A DNA stretch of 64,000 nt from an uncultured Massilia sp. (GTDB taxonomy: Bacteria; Pseudomonadota; Gammaproteobacteria; Burkholderiales; Burkholderiaceae_D), in assembly GCF_913773735.1 (NCBI RefSeq), contig NZ_CAJYEB010000037.1:62001-126000 (forward strand). The letters are read 5' to 3'. The translations under genes and the position numbers were made by a program. This document shows positions 15,272 to 23,975 of this stretch, piece by piece. Positions within the stretch are counted from its first letter, which is position 1. Every line of letters starts with the position of its first letter. The notes beneath the pieces were generated by a model. That model had not been told where the DNA came from. It did not search any database and saw only the letters and a list, made by a program, of their open reading frames with translations.

Positions 15272-17227
15272 ATGGCCAAGACTCCAAGCGGCGGCCAGCC
15301 CGATGGGCCGGATGGCACGCCCCAGGACCCCGAACGCGGCCCGGAAGCGCCGCGCGGCGCACGCGGTGCCGGCGGTGGCGGCGCTGGCGGCGGTGCGGGC
15401 GATCCCGCCGGACGGCGGGTGACCGAACGGCGCAAGCAGTACCTGATCACCCCGCAAGCCGCGCCCGCCGGCCTGCATGCGCTCGCCCTGGGCGCGGGCG
15501 CCCTCGCGCCGCCGCCGCTGCAATCGGTCGAGCAGGCGCTGCGCAACGCGTCCGACATCGACGTGGTACGCACGGTCGGCACGACCGGCATCGGCCTGTT
15601 CGGCGCCGGCATGGAAGCCAGTGCCGGCACGCTGGTGGCGCGCATGACCGACGACAAGGCGCAGGCGCTGCGCCAGCAGGGCCAAGGGCGCTTGCTGGTG
15701 GAACGCGACCAGCACCTGCACCTGCTCGACCCGGTGCCGCGCCATCCGACGCTGGTCAATTCGTTCACCGCCAACGACGGCCCGCAGTTCCAGGTGTCGC
15801 TGGTCGTGGTCGACAAGCAGGGCGCGCGCCTGGCCGGCGCCGAGGTATCGCTGTTCGGCGGGCTGCAGCCCGCCGCCGGCCAGACCGACGAGAACGGCCA
15901 GGTCACGCTGACGGTGCGCGGCGACTCGCCGCACACGATCAGCGGCGTCTACGTCAAGCCGCGCGCCGACTACTGGAGCTTCTACCAGCGCGACCCCGAC
16001 CTCGCCGTCGACGAACCCAACGTGATCGGCCTGCACGCGCTGTCGAACTGGCCGCCGCTGCCGGGCTTTCCCGCGCGCGGCGCGATGGGCTGGGGCGAAC
16101 GCGCGATGCGCCTGGACCAGGTGCCGGCCGGCTTGCGCGGCCAGGGCGTCAAGATCGCGGTGATCGATTCCGGCGTGGCCACGAGCCATGCCAACCTGAA
16201 CCGGGTGCGCGCCGGCTTCGACATCATCGGCAAGCATCCCGACACGTGGACCCAGGATGTGCTCGGCCACGGCTCGCACTGCGCCGGCGTGATCGCGGGC
16301 GCCGATCCCACCTTCGGCATCCGCGGCTTCGCGCCGGACGCCGAGATCCATGCCTGCAAGCTGTTCCCCGGCGGCCAGATCAGCCAGTTGATCGAGGCGC
16401 TCGAATACTGCATCGAGCACCAGGTCGACGTCGTCAACCTGAGCCTGGGCGGCAGCGGGCCGTCGGCGGCGCTCGAGCAGCAGATCCTGCGCGCCAGGCA
16501 GGCGGGCATCGCCTGCATCTGCGCCGCCGGCAATTCGGGCGGGCCCGTGCAATATCCGGCATCGTCGCCCAACGTGCTGGCAGTGGCCGCGATCGGCAAG
16601 ATCGACGAGTTCCCGCGCGACAGCTACCATGCCGAGACCATCAAGGCGGACGTCGACGCCCAGGGCTATTTCACGGCGAGCTTCAGCTGCTTCGGTCCCG
16701 AAGTCGACGTGTGCGCGCCGGGCGTCGCCATCGTCTCCTCGGTGCCGCCGAATAATTTCGCGGCCTGGGACGGCACCTCGATGGCCGCACCGCACGTCAC
16801 CGGCCTGGCGGCGCCGATGCTGGCGCACCATCCCGCCTTCCAGGGGCAGGGACGGATACGCTCGGCGGACCGGGTGGAACGGCTGTTCCAGCTGATCCGC
16901 ATGAGCGCGCGCCGCGTCACGCGGTCCGACCCCACGCATACGGGCCATGGCATGCCGGATGCGCTGGTGGCGCTGGGCCTGGCCGTGGCGCCGGGACAGC
17001 AGCAGGCGTTCGAGCAGATGCTGGGTTCGCTGCTGGGCGGCGTGGCGGGTACGGGGATGCCGATGGCGGAGGCCGGCATGGGTGGCATGGGCGGCCCGGG
17101 AGGAATCGGACTGGGCGGCCTGGGCGCCCTGGGCGGCATCGCGTATCCGGGCATGGCCGGACCGCGGCCGATCGGCATCGGCGCCTTTCCGTTCAACGTC
17201 GCGGGATTGCGGCCGCAAGGGTGGTGA
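15272..17227 (+). CDS. S8 family subtilisin-like serine protease with glycine-rich tail
   Basis: A 651-residue protease. The catalytic triad is clear: Asp299 (IAVIDSGV), His333 (LGHGSHCAG) and Ser503 (GTSMAAPHV), with oxyanion Asn421 (AAGNSGG). Residues ~1-50 are Gly/Pro-rich, ~55-155 resemble a propeptide (KQYLIT to LVERDQHLHLL), and ~165-255 look like an Ig or carboxypeptidase-regulatory-like insert (GARLAGAEVSLF, TDENGQVTLTV). The C-terminus is a glycine-rich tail ending FPFNVAGLRPQGW, close to the junction sequence of the repeat protein two genes upstream. There is no Sec or Tat signal. AAGGAA precedes the ATG. It probably matures or degrades a cassette partner (inference). Confidence 0.9.
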   Translation: MAKTPSGGQPDGPDGTPQDPERGPEAPRGARGAGGGGAGGGAGDPAGRRVTERRKQYLITPQAAPAGLHALALGAGALAPPPLQSVEQALRNASDIDVVRTVGTTGIGLFGAGMEASAGTLVARMTDDKAQALRQQGQGRLLVERDQHLHLLDPVPRHPTLVNSFTANDGPQFQVSLVVVDKQGARLAGAEVSLFGGLQPAAGQTDENGQVTLTVRGDSPHTISGVYVKPRADYWSFYQRDPDLAVDEPNVIGLHALSNWPPLPGFPARGAMGWGERAMRLDQVPAGLRGQGVKIAVIDSGVATSHANLNRVRAGFDIIGKHPDTWTQDVLGHGSHCAGVIAGADPTFGIRGFAPDAEIHACKLFPGGQISQLIEALEYCIEHQVDVVNLSLGGSGPSAALEQQILRARQAGIACICAAGNSGGPVQYPASSPNVLAVAAIGKIDEFPRDSYHAETIKADVDAQGYFTASFSCFGPEVDVCAPGVAIVSSVPPNNFAAWDGTSMAAPHVTGLAAPMLAHHPAFQGQGRIRSADRVERLFQLIRMSARRVTRSDPTHTGHGMPDALVALGLAVAPGQQQAFEQMLGSLLGGVAGTGMPMAEAGMGGMGGPGGIGLGGLGALGGIAYPGMAGPRPIGIGAFPFNVAGLRPQGW

Positions 17228-17240
17228 ACGCGGCGGCCGG

Positions 17241-17295
17241 AAAAAGAACAACCGGAGCACCTGTCCGCGCACGCACGGTGGTCTGCTCCGGTTGT
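17241..17295 (-). terminator. Terminator of the tRNA Ala/Glu array
   Basis: On the minus strand ACAACCGGAGCA pairs with TGCTCCGGTTGT (12 bp; 17284-17295 with 17248-17259) and is followed by TCTTTTT. It lies just beyond the last tRNA-Glu and also close behind the convergent protease gene. Confidence 0.8.
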
Positions 17296-17299
17296 AGAC

Positions 17300-17375
17300 T
17301 GGCGTCCCCACGGGGATTCGAACCCCGGTACTCACCGTGAAAGGGTGATGTCCTAGGCCTCTAGACGATGGGGAC
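17300..17375 (-). tRNA. tRNA-Glu (TTC), copy 1
   Basis: A 76-nt cloverleaf with encoded CCA and anticodon TTC in CCTTTCACG. The sequence is identical to the four other Glu copies in this array. It is the last gene of the array in transcription order. Confidence 0.95.
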
Positions 17376-17447
17376 CTAAAACTGTTCCTGCACTACACTT
17401 GCCTGGCGCCGCCCTTCCCGCCCGATGGCGGAAACATTGCGACAACC

Positions 17448-17523
17448 TGGCGTCCCCACGGGGATTCGAACCCCGGTACTCACCGTGAAAGGGTGATGTC
17501 CTAGGCCTCTAGACGATGGGGAC
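17448..17523 (-). tRNA. tRNA-Glu (TTC), copy 2
   Basis: A 76-nt tRNA identical to the other Glu copies, anticodon TTC, with encoded CCA. A weak terminator-like hairpin (about 17556-17590) separates it from the preceding copy. Confidence 0.95.
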
Positions 17524-17589
17524 CTAAAACGTGACTGTGGCGGCATCATATCATCAAAAACCCGGCGCTTGCCGCCCTGCCAGGTTTTT

Positions 17590-17665
17590 TGGCGTCCCCA
17601 CGGGGATTCGAACCCCGGTACTCACCGTGAAAGGGTGATGTCCTAGGCCTCTAGACGATGGGGAC
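17590..17665 (-). tRNA. tRNA-Glu (TTC), copy 3
   Basis: A 76-nt tRNA identical to the other Glu copies, anticodon TTC, with encoded CCA. A family B dispersed repeat lies between it and the preceding tRNA-Ala. Confidence 0.95.
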
Positions 17666-17668
17666 CTA

Positions 17669-17715
17669 GGGGGTCGGAGCCCGGTGTTGCCTTTCAGGGC
17701 TCCGACCCCGGTTTT
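17669..17715. repeat. Dispersed inverted repeat, family B (inside the tRNA array)
   Basis: GGGGTCGGAGCCCGGT and GGGCTCCGACCCCGGT flank a short T-rich centre, forming a hairpin. The same element occurs at 26.2, 39.1, 39.2 and 43.3 kb. Confidence 0.75.
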
Positions 17716-17761
17716 CGCCGACCCGGATCGTGTACGCGACACCATCCGGCCCGACCATGTT

Positions 17762-17837
<76 letters not shown>

Positions 17838-17883
17838 GTTGTTACTACGTCGCGCAGGTCGCTGGACAACCCCTGCACTCAAC

Positions 17884-17906
17884 AAAAAAGCCGCTCAAGG
17901 CGGCTT
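17884..17906 (-). terminator. Terminator-like hairpin inside the tRNA array
   Basis: On the minus strand AAGCCGC pairs with GCGGCTT and ends in a run of T. It lies between tRNA-Glu copy 4 and tRNA-Ala copy 1, so the array may be read as two parts or attenuated at this point. Confidence 0.7.
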
Positions 17907-17931
17907 CCTTGCACAACCTGACACAAATTCT

Positions 17932-18007
17932 TGGCGTCCCCACGGGGATTCGAACCCCGGTACTCACCGTGAAAGGGTGATGTCCTAGGCCTCTAGACGA
18001 TGGGGAC
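17932..18007 (-). tRNA. tRNA-Glu (TTC), copy 4
   Basis: A 76-nt tRNA identical to the other Glu copies, anticodon TTC, with encoded CCA. It follows tRNA-Ala copy 2 by 36 bp. Confidence 0.95.
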
Positions 18008-18043
18008 CCTGGACTGCAATGCTACGTATCGTTTTCCCTGCTT

Positions 18044-18119
<76 letters not shown>

Positions 18120-18193
18120 CTCGGGAAAACAACACTATAACATACTGCTTGAACTTCTGACAGCGTCGTTTTTTCGACACCGCCTACGCATTC

Positions 18194-18269
18194 TGGCGTC
18201 CCCACGGGGATTCGAACCCCGGTACTCACCGTGAAAGGGTGATGTCCTAGGCCTCTAGACGATGGGGAC
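18194..18269 (-). tRNA. tRNA-Glu (TTC), copy 5
   Basis: A 76-nt tRNA identical to the other Glu copies, anticodon TTC, with encoded CCA. It is the first Glu gene of the array. Confidence 0.95.
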
Positions 18270-18321
18270 CCTGGACTGCATATCGTTACTGCCTGCTACC
18301 TTTGCTACACACTTCAGAACG

Positions 18322-18397
<76 letters not shown>

Positions 18398-18416
18398 GCA
18401 GTGCTGAAGTGCGAGC

Positions 18417-18445
18417 ATTATAGCGGACGCCCTTGCATTTCGCAA
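18417..18445 (-). promoter_or_regulatory. Strong sigma-70 promoter of the tRNA array
   Basis: On the minus strand TTGCGA (18445-18440) and a perfect TATAAT (18422-18417) are 17 bp apart, between the gltX stop codon and tRNA-Ala copy 3. The array therefore does not depend on read-through from gltX. Confidence 0.8.
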
Positions 18446-18485
18446 ATACCCAAAAGGCATCGGCCGTCCGCGATTTCCGGGACGC

Positions 18486-19877
18486 TCAGAGGCCCTGGCG
18501 CACGCGCGCCAGCACGACGTCGCGGCCGAACAATTCCAGCACGGCGTCGATGGCCGGCGTCTGCAGCTGGCCGGTCAACAGCAGGCGCAGCGGCATGGCC
18601 AGTTGCGGCATCTTCAGGCCGTTGGCGGCCAGCACTTCCTTCATCATGGCCGACAGCGCCGGCTTGGTCCATTCGACGTCGGCCACGCGATCGGCGAACT
18701 GCGCCAGCGCCGGGCGCACGGCATCGGTCAGGTGCTGGGCCAGCAATGCCGCGTCCGGCTTCGGCGCGCGGTAGAACAGCATGGCGGCGTCGGCCAGCTC
18801 GTTGATGGTATTGGTACGCTCCTTCAGCAGGCCCAGCACGGCGGCCAGCGGCGGCGCGCCGTCGAACACGGCGCCGTCGCGCTCGAGCACCGGACGGGCC
18901 AGTTGCGCCAGGCGCGCGTTGTCCGACTGCTTGATATAGTGGTTGTTCAGCCAGGCCAGCTTTTCCGGATTGAACTGGGCGGCCGAGGCGGTCAGGTGTT
19001 CGAGGTTGAACCACTCGGTGAACTGCTGCATCGAGAAGATCTCGTCGTCGCCGTGGCTCCAGCCCAGGCGCGCCAGGTAGTTGAGCATCGCTTCCGGCAG
19101 GAAGCCCTGCTCCGGGTACTGCATGACGCTGACCGCGCCGTGGCGCTTCGACAGCTTCTGGCCGTCCGGGCCCAGGATCATGGGCAGGTGGCCGTACTGC
19201 GGCAGCTCGGCGCCGAGCGCGTTCAGGATGTTGATCTGGCGCGGCGTGTTGTTGACGTGGTCGTCGCCACGCAGCACGTGCGTGATCTTCATGTCCCAGT
19301 CGTCCACGGCCACGCAGAAGTTATAGGTCGGCGTGCCGTCCGGACGCGCGATGACGAGGTCGTCCAGCTCCTTGTTGGCGATCGTGATCGGCCCCTTGAC
19401 CACGTCGTGCCAGGTGACTTCGCCGTCGAGCGGATTCTTGAAGCGCACCACCGGCTTCACGCCTTCCGGCACGGCCGGCAGCGTCTTGCCCGGCTCCGGA
19501 CGCCAGGTGCCGTCGTAGCGCGGCTTTTCGCCGGCGGCGCGCATGCGCTCGCGCATGGCTTCCACTTCCTCCGGCGAGCAATAGCACAGGTAGGCCGTGC
19601 CGGCTGCCAGCATGCCCTTGACGACCTCGCGGTAGCGGTCCATGCGCTGCATCTGGTAGAACGGGCCTTCGTCGTGGTCGAGGCCGAGCCACTTCATGCC
19701 GTCGAGGATGGCCTGCACGGCTTCCGGCGTCGAACGCTCCAGGTCGGTATCTTCGATGCGCAGGACGAAGGTGCCGCCGAAGTGGCGGGCGTACGCCCAC
19801 GAATACAGCGCGGTGCGGGCGCCGCCGAGGTGGAGATAGCCGGTCGGGCTGGGAGCGAAACGGGTACGGACGGTCAT
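18486..19877 (-). CDS. gltX: Glutamate-tRNA ligase
   Basis: A 463-residue class I aminoacyl-tRNA synthetase that charges tRNA-Glu. The HIGH-type motif appears in FAPSPTGYLHLGGA (residues ~7-20) and the KMSKS-type motif as KLSKRHG. Length is typical. The ATG at 19877 gives the MTVRTRFAPSPTG start common to the family; the longer frame to 20162 is not supported. Downstream on the same strand are five genes for its own substrate, tRNA-Glu, an arrangement also known beside gltX in pseudomonads. Confidence 0.96.
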   Translation of the reverse strand: MTVRTRFAPSPTGYLHLGGARTALYSWAYARHFGGTFVLRIEDTDLERSTPEAVQAILDGMKWLGLDHDEGPFYQMQRMDRYREVVKGMLAAGTAYLCYCSPEEVEAMRERMRAAGEKPRYDGTWRPEPGKTLPAVPEGVKPVVRFKNPLDGEVTWHDVVKGPITIANKELDDLVIARPDGTPTYNFCVAVDDWDMKITHVLRGDDHVNNTPRQINILNALGAELPQYGHLPMILGPDGQKLSKRHGAVSVMQYPEQGFLPEAMLNYLARLGWSHGDDEIFSMQQFTEWFNLEHLTASAAQFNPEKLAWLNNHYIKQSDNARLAQLARPVLERDGAVFDGAPPLAAVLGLLKERTNTINELADAAMLFYRAPKPDAALLAQHLTDAVRPALAQFADRVADVEWTKPALSAMMKEVLAANGLKMPQLAMPLRLLLTGQLQTPAIDAVLELFGRDVVLARVRQGL

Positions 19878-20242
19878 GGTCGAAACGAATAGATAAGGCC
19901 CGCAAGGAACGGGACGGATTGCTCGGAACGCGTCGCGGCGGCGGCACGGCCGGGGCCGGCCGCAGTTGCGGACGTGTCTGCTTGTTGGAACATGGCTGGC
20001 GGCGGCATGCCGCGGCGCAGTGCGCGCGGCGCGGGCCGCCGGGGCCAGCCGGATGTCGGGACAAGCGGCTATTTTACAGGCTAACGGCGTGCGTGCCGAA
20101 CTGCCCCCTGCGCGGCGCCGCCGCAACACTCGCGCCGCGATGACCCGGTTTTCTTTGAGCAATTTGAGTTATTACTTTACAGAAATTAGAAGACTGGCTA
20201 CAGTCTTGCGCTTATTTCAGCATTTCCATCCCCGCGTCTTCC
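19878..20242. other. Divergent intergenic region gltX / diguanylate cyclase (365 bp)
   Basis: No gene was seen. The right third (about 20150-20225) is clearly lower in GC than its surroundings and contains TTGAGC/TTTACA-like boxes, which suggests the promoter of the diguanylate cyclase. The left part should hold the gltX promoter. Confidence 0.45.
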
Positions 20243-21415
20243 ATGCCGAACGATCCGAGCAACGCCACCATTGCGCGCCTGCGCGGCGAGTTTTCGTCGG
20301 CGACGACGGAAGCCGGCTTCCTGCACCAGCAATCCGGCACCATCCTGCGCTACCTGCGCCGGGCACTGCTGCTGTGTTCGCTGTTCTACCTGATGTTCGG
20401 CATCAACGACATCGTCGTGCTCGGCGCCGGCGCCGCCGGTCCGCTGCTGACCCGGCTGGCCGTGCCGGCCGTGGCGTACCTGGCCTGGCGCTACGTGCGC
20501 CGCGCGCAAGACCAGGTGCGCGCCGCCTATCGCGCCTCCAGCCTGTTCACCGCGTTCTGGATCGCCAGCTACATGCTGGTGATCCAGCACCGGCCGCTGG
20601 ACGTGCTGCTGCACGCGATGTCGATGCTGATCATCGTGATCGTCATCCAGGTCTTCATCCCGAACCGGCCGCTGCATGCGCTGGCGATCGCCGCCGGCGG
20701 CAGCGCCGTCTTCCTGCTGCTGTCCTGGCACCAGCACGTGGAGAGCACGCGCCACCTGGCATCGATGAGCCTGCTGATCCTGTTCGCCAACGCGTTCGGC
20801 GCGCTGGCCGGCAACCGCTACGCCCGCCTGTGGCGCGAGCAGTACCGCGCCCAGCAGGTGCTGACGAACCTGTCGGTCCGCGATCCGCTGACGGGCTGCT
20901 ACAACCGGCGCCACCTGAACGCCGCCCTGCTCGACGGCGAAATCGCGCGGGCGCGCCGCTACCGCCTCAGCCTGTCGCTGATCATGTGCGACCTGGACGG
21001 GTTCAAGGCCGTCAACGACACCCATGGCCACCAGGCCGGCGACACCCTGCTGCGCGGCTTCGCCACCCTGCTGCAGGCGCTGACGCGCGATTCGGTCGAC
21101 ACGGTGGTGCGCTACGGTGGCGAGGAATTCCTGATCATCCTGCCGGAGACCCGCCTGAGCGGCGCCTGCGAACTGGCCGAGCGCATCCGCGCCGCCTGCG
21201 CCGCCCAGCGCATCGACTGCTGCGGCCACGAACTGGCGGCGACGGCCAGCTTCGGCGTGGCCAGCGCCGACTTCGCGGCCGACCGCGCCATCGCGCCGCA
21301 GGCCCTGATCGCCGCCGCGGACGAACTGATGTACGAAGCCAAGCGCGCCGGCCGCAACCGCGTGCGCGCGCGCCAGTTCGACGCGCACGCCCAGGCAGCC
21401 GTCGCGGCGCACTGA
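20243..21415 (+). CDS. Membrane-bound diguanylate cyclase (GGDEF)
   Basis: A 390-residue protein. Residues ~38-190 form about six hydrophobic segments, a membrane sensor region; residues ~210-375 are a GGDEF domain. The active-site loop is GGEEF at 292-296, with DxDGFKxxND at ~250-259 for GTP and Mg binding, so it should make c-di-GMP. The upstream inhibitory I-site reads RDSVD, one residue longer than RxxD, so product inhibition may be weak. c-di-GMP made here could act through the YcgR-like PilZ protein encoded at 30 kb (inference). Confidence 0.9.
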   Translation: MPNDPSNATIARLRGEFSSATTEAGFLHQQSGTILRYLRRALLLCSLFYLMFGINDIVVLGAGAAGPLLTRLAVPAVAYLAWRYVRRAQDQVRAAYRASSLFTAFWIASYMLVIQHRPLDVLLHAMSMLIIVIVIQVFIPNRPLHALAIAAGGSAVFLLLSWHQHVESTRHLASMSLLILFANAFGALAGNRYARLWREQYRAQQVLTNLSVRDPLTGCYNRRHLNAALLDGEIARARRYRLSLSLIMCDLDGFKAVNDTHGHQAGDTLLRGFATLLQALTRDSVDTVVRYGGEEFLIILPETRLSGACELAERIRAACAAQRIDCCGHELAATASFGVASADFAADRAIAPQALIAAADELMYEAKRAGRNRVRARQFDAHAQAAVAAH

Positions 21416-21541
21416 CGAGCGCGGCCGGCGCGCTTCGCCACGCTGCTCGGGGCCTTGCGGCCGGGCCAGGGGGCGTGGACCGTGCAGGCGTCACGCGTGA
21501 TCAGGTGGCGCGGCCCACCTACGTCCGGGCCAAGGCACATG

Positions 21542-22612
21542 TCATGTGTCGCGCGTCGGCACCCCGTGCCCGCCGTGCGCTGCCGGCGCCCGGTGCCGCA
21601 CCAGCGGGCGCACCGCCGGCGCCGCGCGCGCCCGCAACTGGCCGCAACCGCCGTCGACGTCCTGGCCGGCCGAGTCGCGCAGCTTGGTCAGCACGCCGCG
21701 CCCGAGCAGGCGGGCGGCGATCGCGCGGGCCCGGCCCCAGTCGGGCCGGCGGAACGGCAGGCCCGGATTGAAGTTATAGGGAATCATGTTGAGCACGGCA
21801 TACTTGCCGCGCAATAGCGCGACGATGGCGTCCAGCTCGTCCTCGCCGTCGTTGACGCCGTCCAGCAGCGTCCACTGGTACTGGATCGGGTAGCCGGTCA
21901 GGCGCGCATAGCGCTCGCCGTGCGCGACCAGTTCGGCCGGGTCCAGGCGCGGCGCGCGCGGCAGCAGTTGCGCGCGCAGCGCCGGCTTCGTCGTGTGCAG
22001 CGACAGGGCCAGTGCCGGCTTCACGCGGCCGGCCGGCAGGCGCTCGAACACGCGCAGGTCGCCCACGGTCGAGAACACCAGGTTCTTGTGCGCGATATTG
22101 CCCTCGATGCCGAGCAGGTCGATCGCCTCCAGCACGTTGTCGAGGTTGTGCGCCGGTTCGCCCATGCCCATGAACACGACCTTCTTCACCGGCCGGCGGC
22201 GCCGCGCCAGCACGACCTGGGCCACGATTTCCCCGCTCGTGACCTGGCGCAGCAGGCCGTCGCGGCCCGTCATGCAGAAGCGGCAGCCGACGGCGCAGCC
22301 GACCTGGCTCGACACGCACACGCCGTCGCGCGGCAGCAGCACCGACTCCACCGCCTGGCCATCGGCCAGCCCCACCAGCAGGCGCGCCGCGCCGTCCCCG
22401 GCCGGATGCTCGCTGACGACGCGGGCCAGCGCGTCCAGCTCGGCGTCGAGCTGCGGCAGGGCTGCGCGCACGGGCTTGGGCAGGAAATCGTCGGGGCGGC
22501 GGCGGCCGCGGTCGTGGTCCATCACGCGGACCCAGTCGCGCAGGACGCGGTCCTCGTGCAGTGGCTGGGCGCCCAGGGCGCGCAGGCGGGTGCGGATATC
22601 GGCGATGCGCAT
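21542..22612 (-). CDS. RlmN/Cfr-family radical SAM RNA methyltransferase (paralogue type)
   Basis: A 356-residue protein. The radical SAM cluster CxxxCxxC is at Cys106, Cys110 and Cys113 within SQVGCAVGCRFC. The second methyl-carrying cysteine is kept in DVDGGCGQL. MGMGEP and LSLHT match family SAM and substrate motifs. The family methylates C2 or C8 of adenine in 23S rRNA and some tRNAs. The N-terminal domain is short and diverged, and it is not beside the usual rlmN neighbours (ndk, bamB, hisS), so it is more likely an accessory paralogue than the housekeeping enzyme. The C-terminal ~20 residues are a Pro/Arg/His-rich tail. Confidence 0.8.
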   Translation of the reverse strand: MRIADIRTRLRALGAQPLHEDRVLRDWVRVMDHDRGRRRPDDFLPKPVRAALPQLDAELDALARVVSEHPAGDGAARLLVGLADGQAVESVLLPRDGVCVSSQVGCAVGCRFCMTGRDGLLRQVTSGEIVAQVVLARRRRPVKKVVFMGMGEPAHNLDNVLEAIDLLGIEGNIAHKNLVFSTVGDLRVFERLPAGRVKPALALSLHTTKPALRAQLLPRAPRLDPAELVAHGERYARLTGYPIQYQWTLLDGVNDGEDELDAIVALLRGKYAVLNMIPYNFNPGLPFRRPDWGRARAIAARLLGRGVLTKLRDSAGQDVDGGCGQLRARAAPAVRPLVRHRAPAAHGGHGVPTRDT

Positions 22613-22634
22613 GGTCTTGCCTATTGCAGAAGCG

Positions 22635-22713
22635 CGTCGTCCCGGCGCAGGCCCGGGATCCAGTTGCGTCGTCCTGCACGCAAACCTGGATCCCGGCCCG
22701 CGCCGGGACGACG
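22635..22713. repeat. Dispersed GC palindrome, family A (full inverted copy)
   Basis: CGTCGTCCCGGCGCAGG to GGGATCCAG on the left pairs with CTGGATCCC to GCGCCGGGACGACG on the right, giving a long stem between two minus-strand genes. Confidence 0.8.
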
Positions 22714-22738
22714 CTTCACACGGTAGCGAACGGCCGGC

Positions 22739-23827
22739 TCAGTCGTTCTTGACGACGATGGTCGGGAACTTCGCGCTCATGTCCTTGGCCTGCTCCGCCA
22801 CCTTCACGGCCACCTTGCGCGCGATGTCCTTGTAGATGCCGGCCACGGCGCCGTCCGGCTCGGCCACGACGGTCGGCTTGCCGGAATCGGTCTGCTCGCG
22901 GATCGACAGCTGCAGCGGCAGCTTGCCCAGGAACTCGATATTGAAGTCCGCCGACATCTTCTCGCCGCCGCCGGCGCCGAAGATTTCCTCGACGTGGCCG
23001 CAGTTCGAGCAGATGTGGGTGCTCATGTTTTCCACCACGCCCAGGATCGGGATGCCGACCTTCTCGAACATCTTGACGCCCTTGCGCGCGTCCAGCAGGG
23101 CGATGTCCTGCGGCGTGGTGACGATCACGGCGCCGGTGACCGGCACTTTCTGCGCCAGGGTCAGCTGGATGTCGCCGGTGCCCGGCGGCATGTCGACGAC
23201 CAGGTAGTCCAGGTTCTTCCAGTTGGTCTGTTCCAGCAGCTGGTGCAGCGCCTGGACGACCATCGGGCCGCGCCAGACCATCGGCTCGTCCGGGTCGATC
23301 AGGAAGCCGATCGACGAGACCTGCACGCCATGGCCTTCGAGCGGCTCCATCGACTTGTTGTCCAGGCTGATCGGGCGGCCGCTGACGCCCAGCATCATCG
23401 GCTGCGACGGACCATAGATGTCGGCGTCCAGCAGGCCGACCGAGGCGCCCTCGGCGGCCAGCGCCAGCGCCAGGTTGACGGCCGTGGTCGACTTGCCCAC
23501 GCCGCCCTTGCCGGAGGCGACGGCGATGATGTTCTTGACGTTCGGCATCACCTTCAGGCCGCGCTGCACGGCGTGCGACAGTACCTTGGTGACGACGTTG
23601 ACGCTGACATTGCCCACGCCGGGCATGGCGCGCAGCGCGTTCACGACGGACGCACGGATGGCGGCCGCCTGGCTCTTCGCCGGATAGCCGAGTTCGATGT
23701 CGAGGGCGACGCTGTCGCCGTCGACCTGGATGTTCTTGACGGACTTGGAGGAAACGAAGTCCTTGTTGGTATTGGGGTCGACGACGACGGCCAGCGCGGC
23801 CTTGACGCCTTCTGCGGTAATGCTCAT
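22739..23827 (-). CDS. apbC: Iron-sulfur cluster carrier protein ApbC/Mrp
   Basis: A 362-residue P-loop ATPase. An N-terminal MIP18-like domain (~1-85) precedes the deviant Walker A SGKGGVGKST (105-114), GPMVVQALHQL in the middle, and the cluster-binding CxxC (Cys273, Cys276 in HICSNCGH). It binds a [4Fe-4S] cluster and passes it to apo-enzymes. GGAG precedes the ATG. It is divergent from metG with 148 bp between them, a pairing commonly seen in proteobacteria. Confidence 0.94.
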   Translation of the reverse strand: MSITAEGVKAALAVVVDPNTNKDFVSSKSVKNIQVDGDSVALDIELGYPAKSQAAAIRASVVNALRAMPGVGNVSVNVVTKVLSHAVQRGLKVMPNVKNIIAVASGKGGVGKSTTAVNLALALAAEGASVGLLDADIYGPSQPMMLGVSGRPISLDNKSMEPLEGHGVQVSSIGFLIDPDEPMVWRGPMVVQALHQLLEQTNWKNLDYLVVDMPPGTGDIQLTLAQKVPVTGAVIVTTPQDIALLDARKGVKMFEKVGIPILGVVENMSTHICSNCGHVEEIFGAGGGEKMSADFNIEFLGKLPLQLSIREQTDSGKPTVVAEPDGAVAGIYKDIARKVAVKVAEQAKDMSAKFPTIVVKND

Positions 23828-23975
23828 GGGGTTCTCCGAAGGTAATGTGCAAGTTTAGCGCAAATCAGCCCGGCCGCCCGGGCATACCGGCAAATCCGGC
23901 AAGATCCCCCCTGCGCGTTCATGGTCATCCACTGGTAAAATGCTTTTTTTCATCCATGATCCCCCTTTCCCGACC

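Noticed and set aside
13084..15936. Very long open frame (950 codons) on the minus strand across the repeat-protein gene
   Set aside because: It is a mirror of the Gln- and Gly-rich repeats in GC-rich DNA. The plus strand has ribosome sites, catalytic motifs in the following gene and sensible composition; the minus frame has none.
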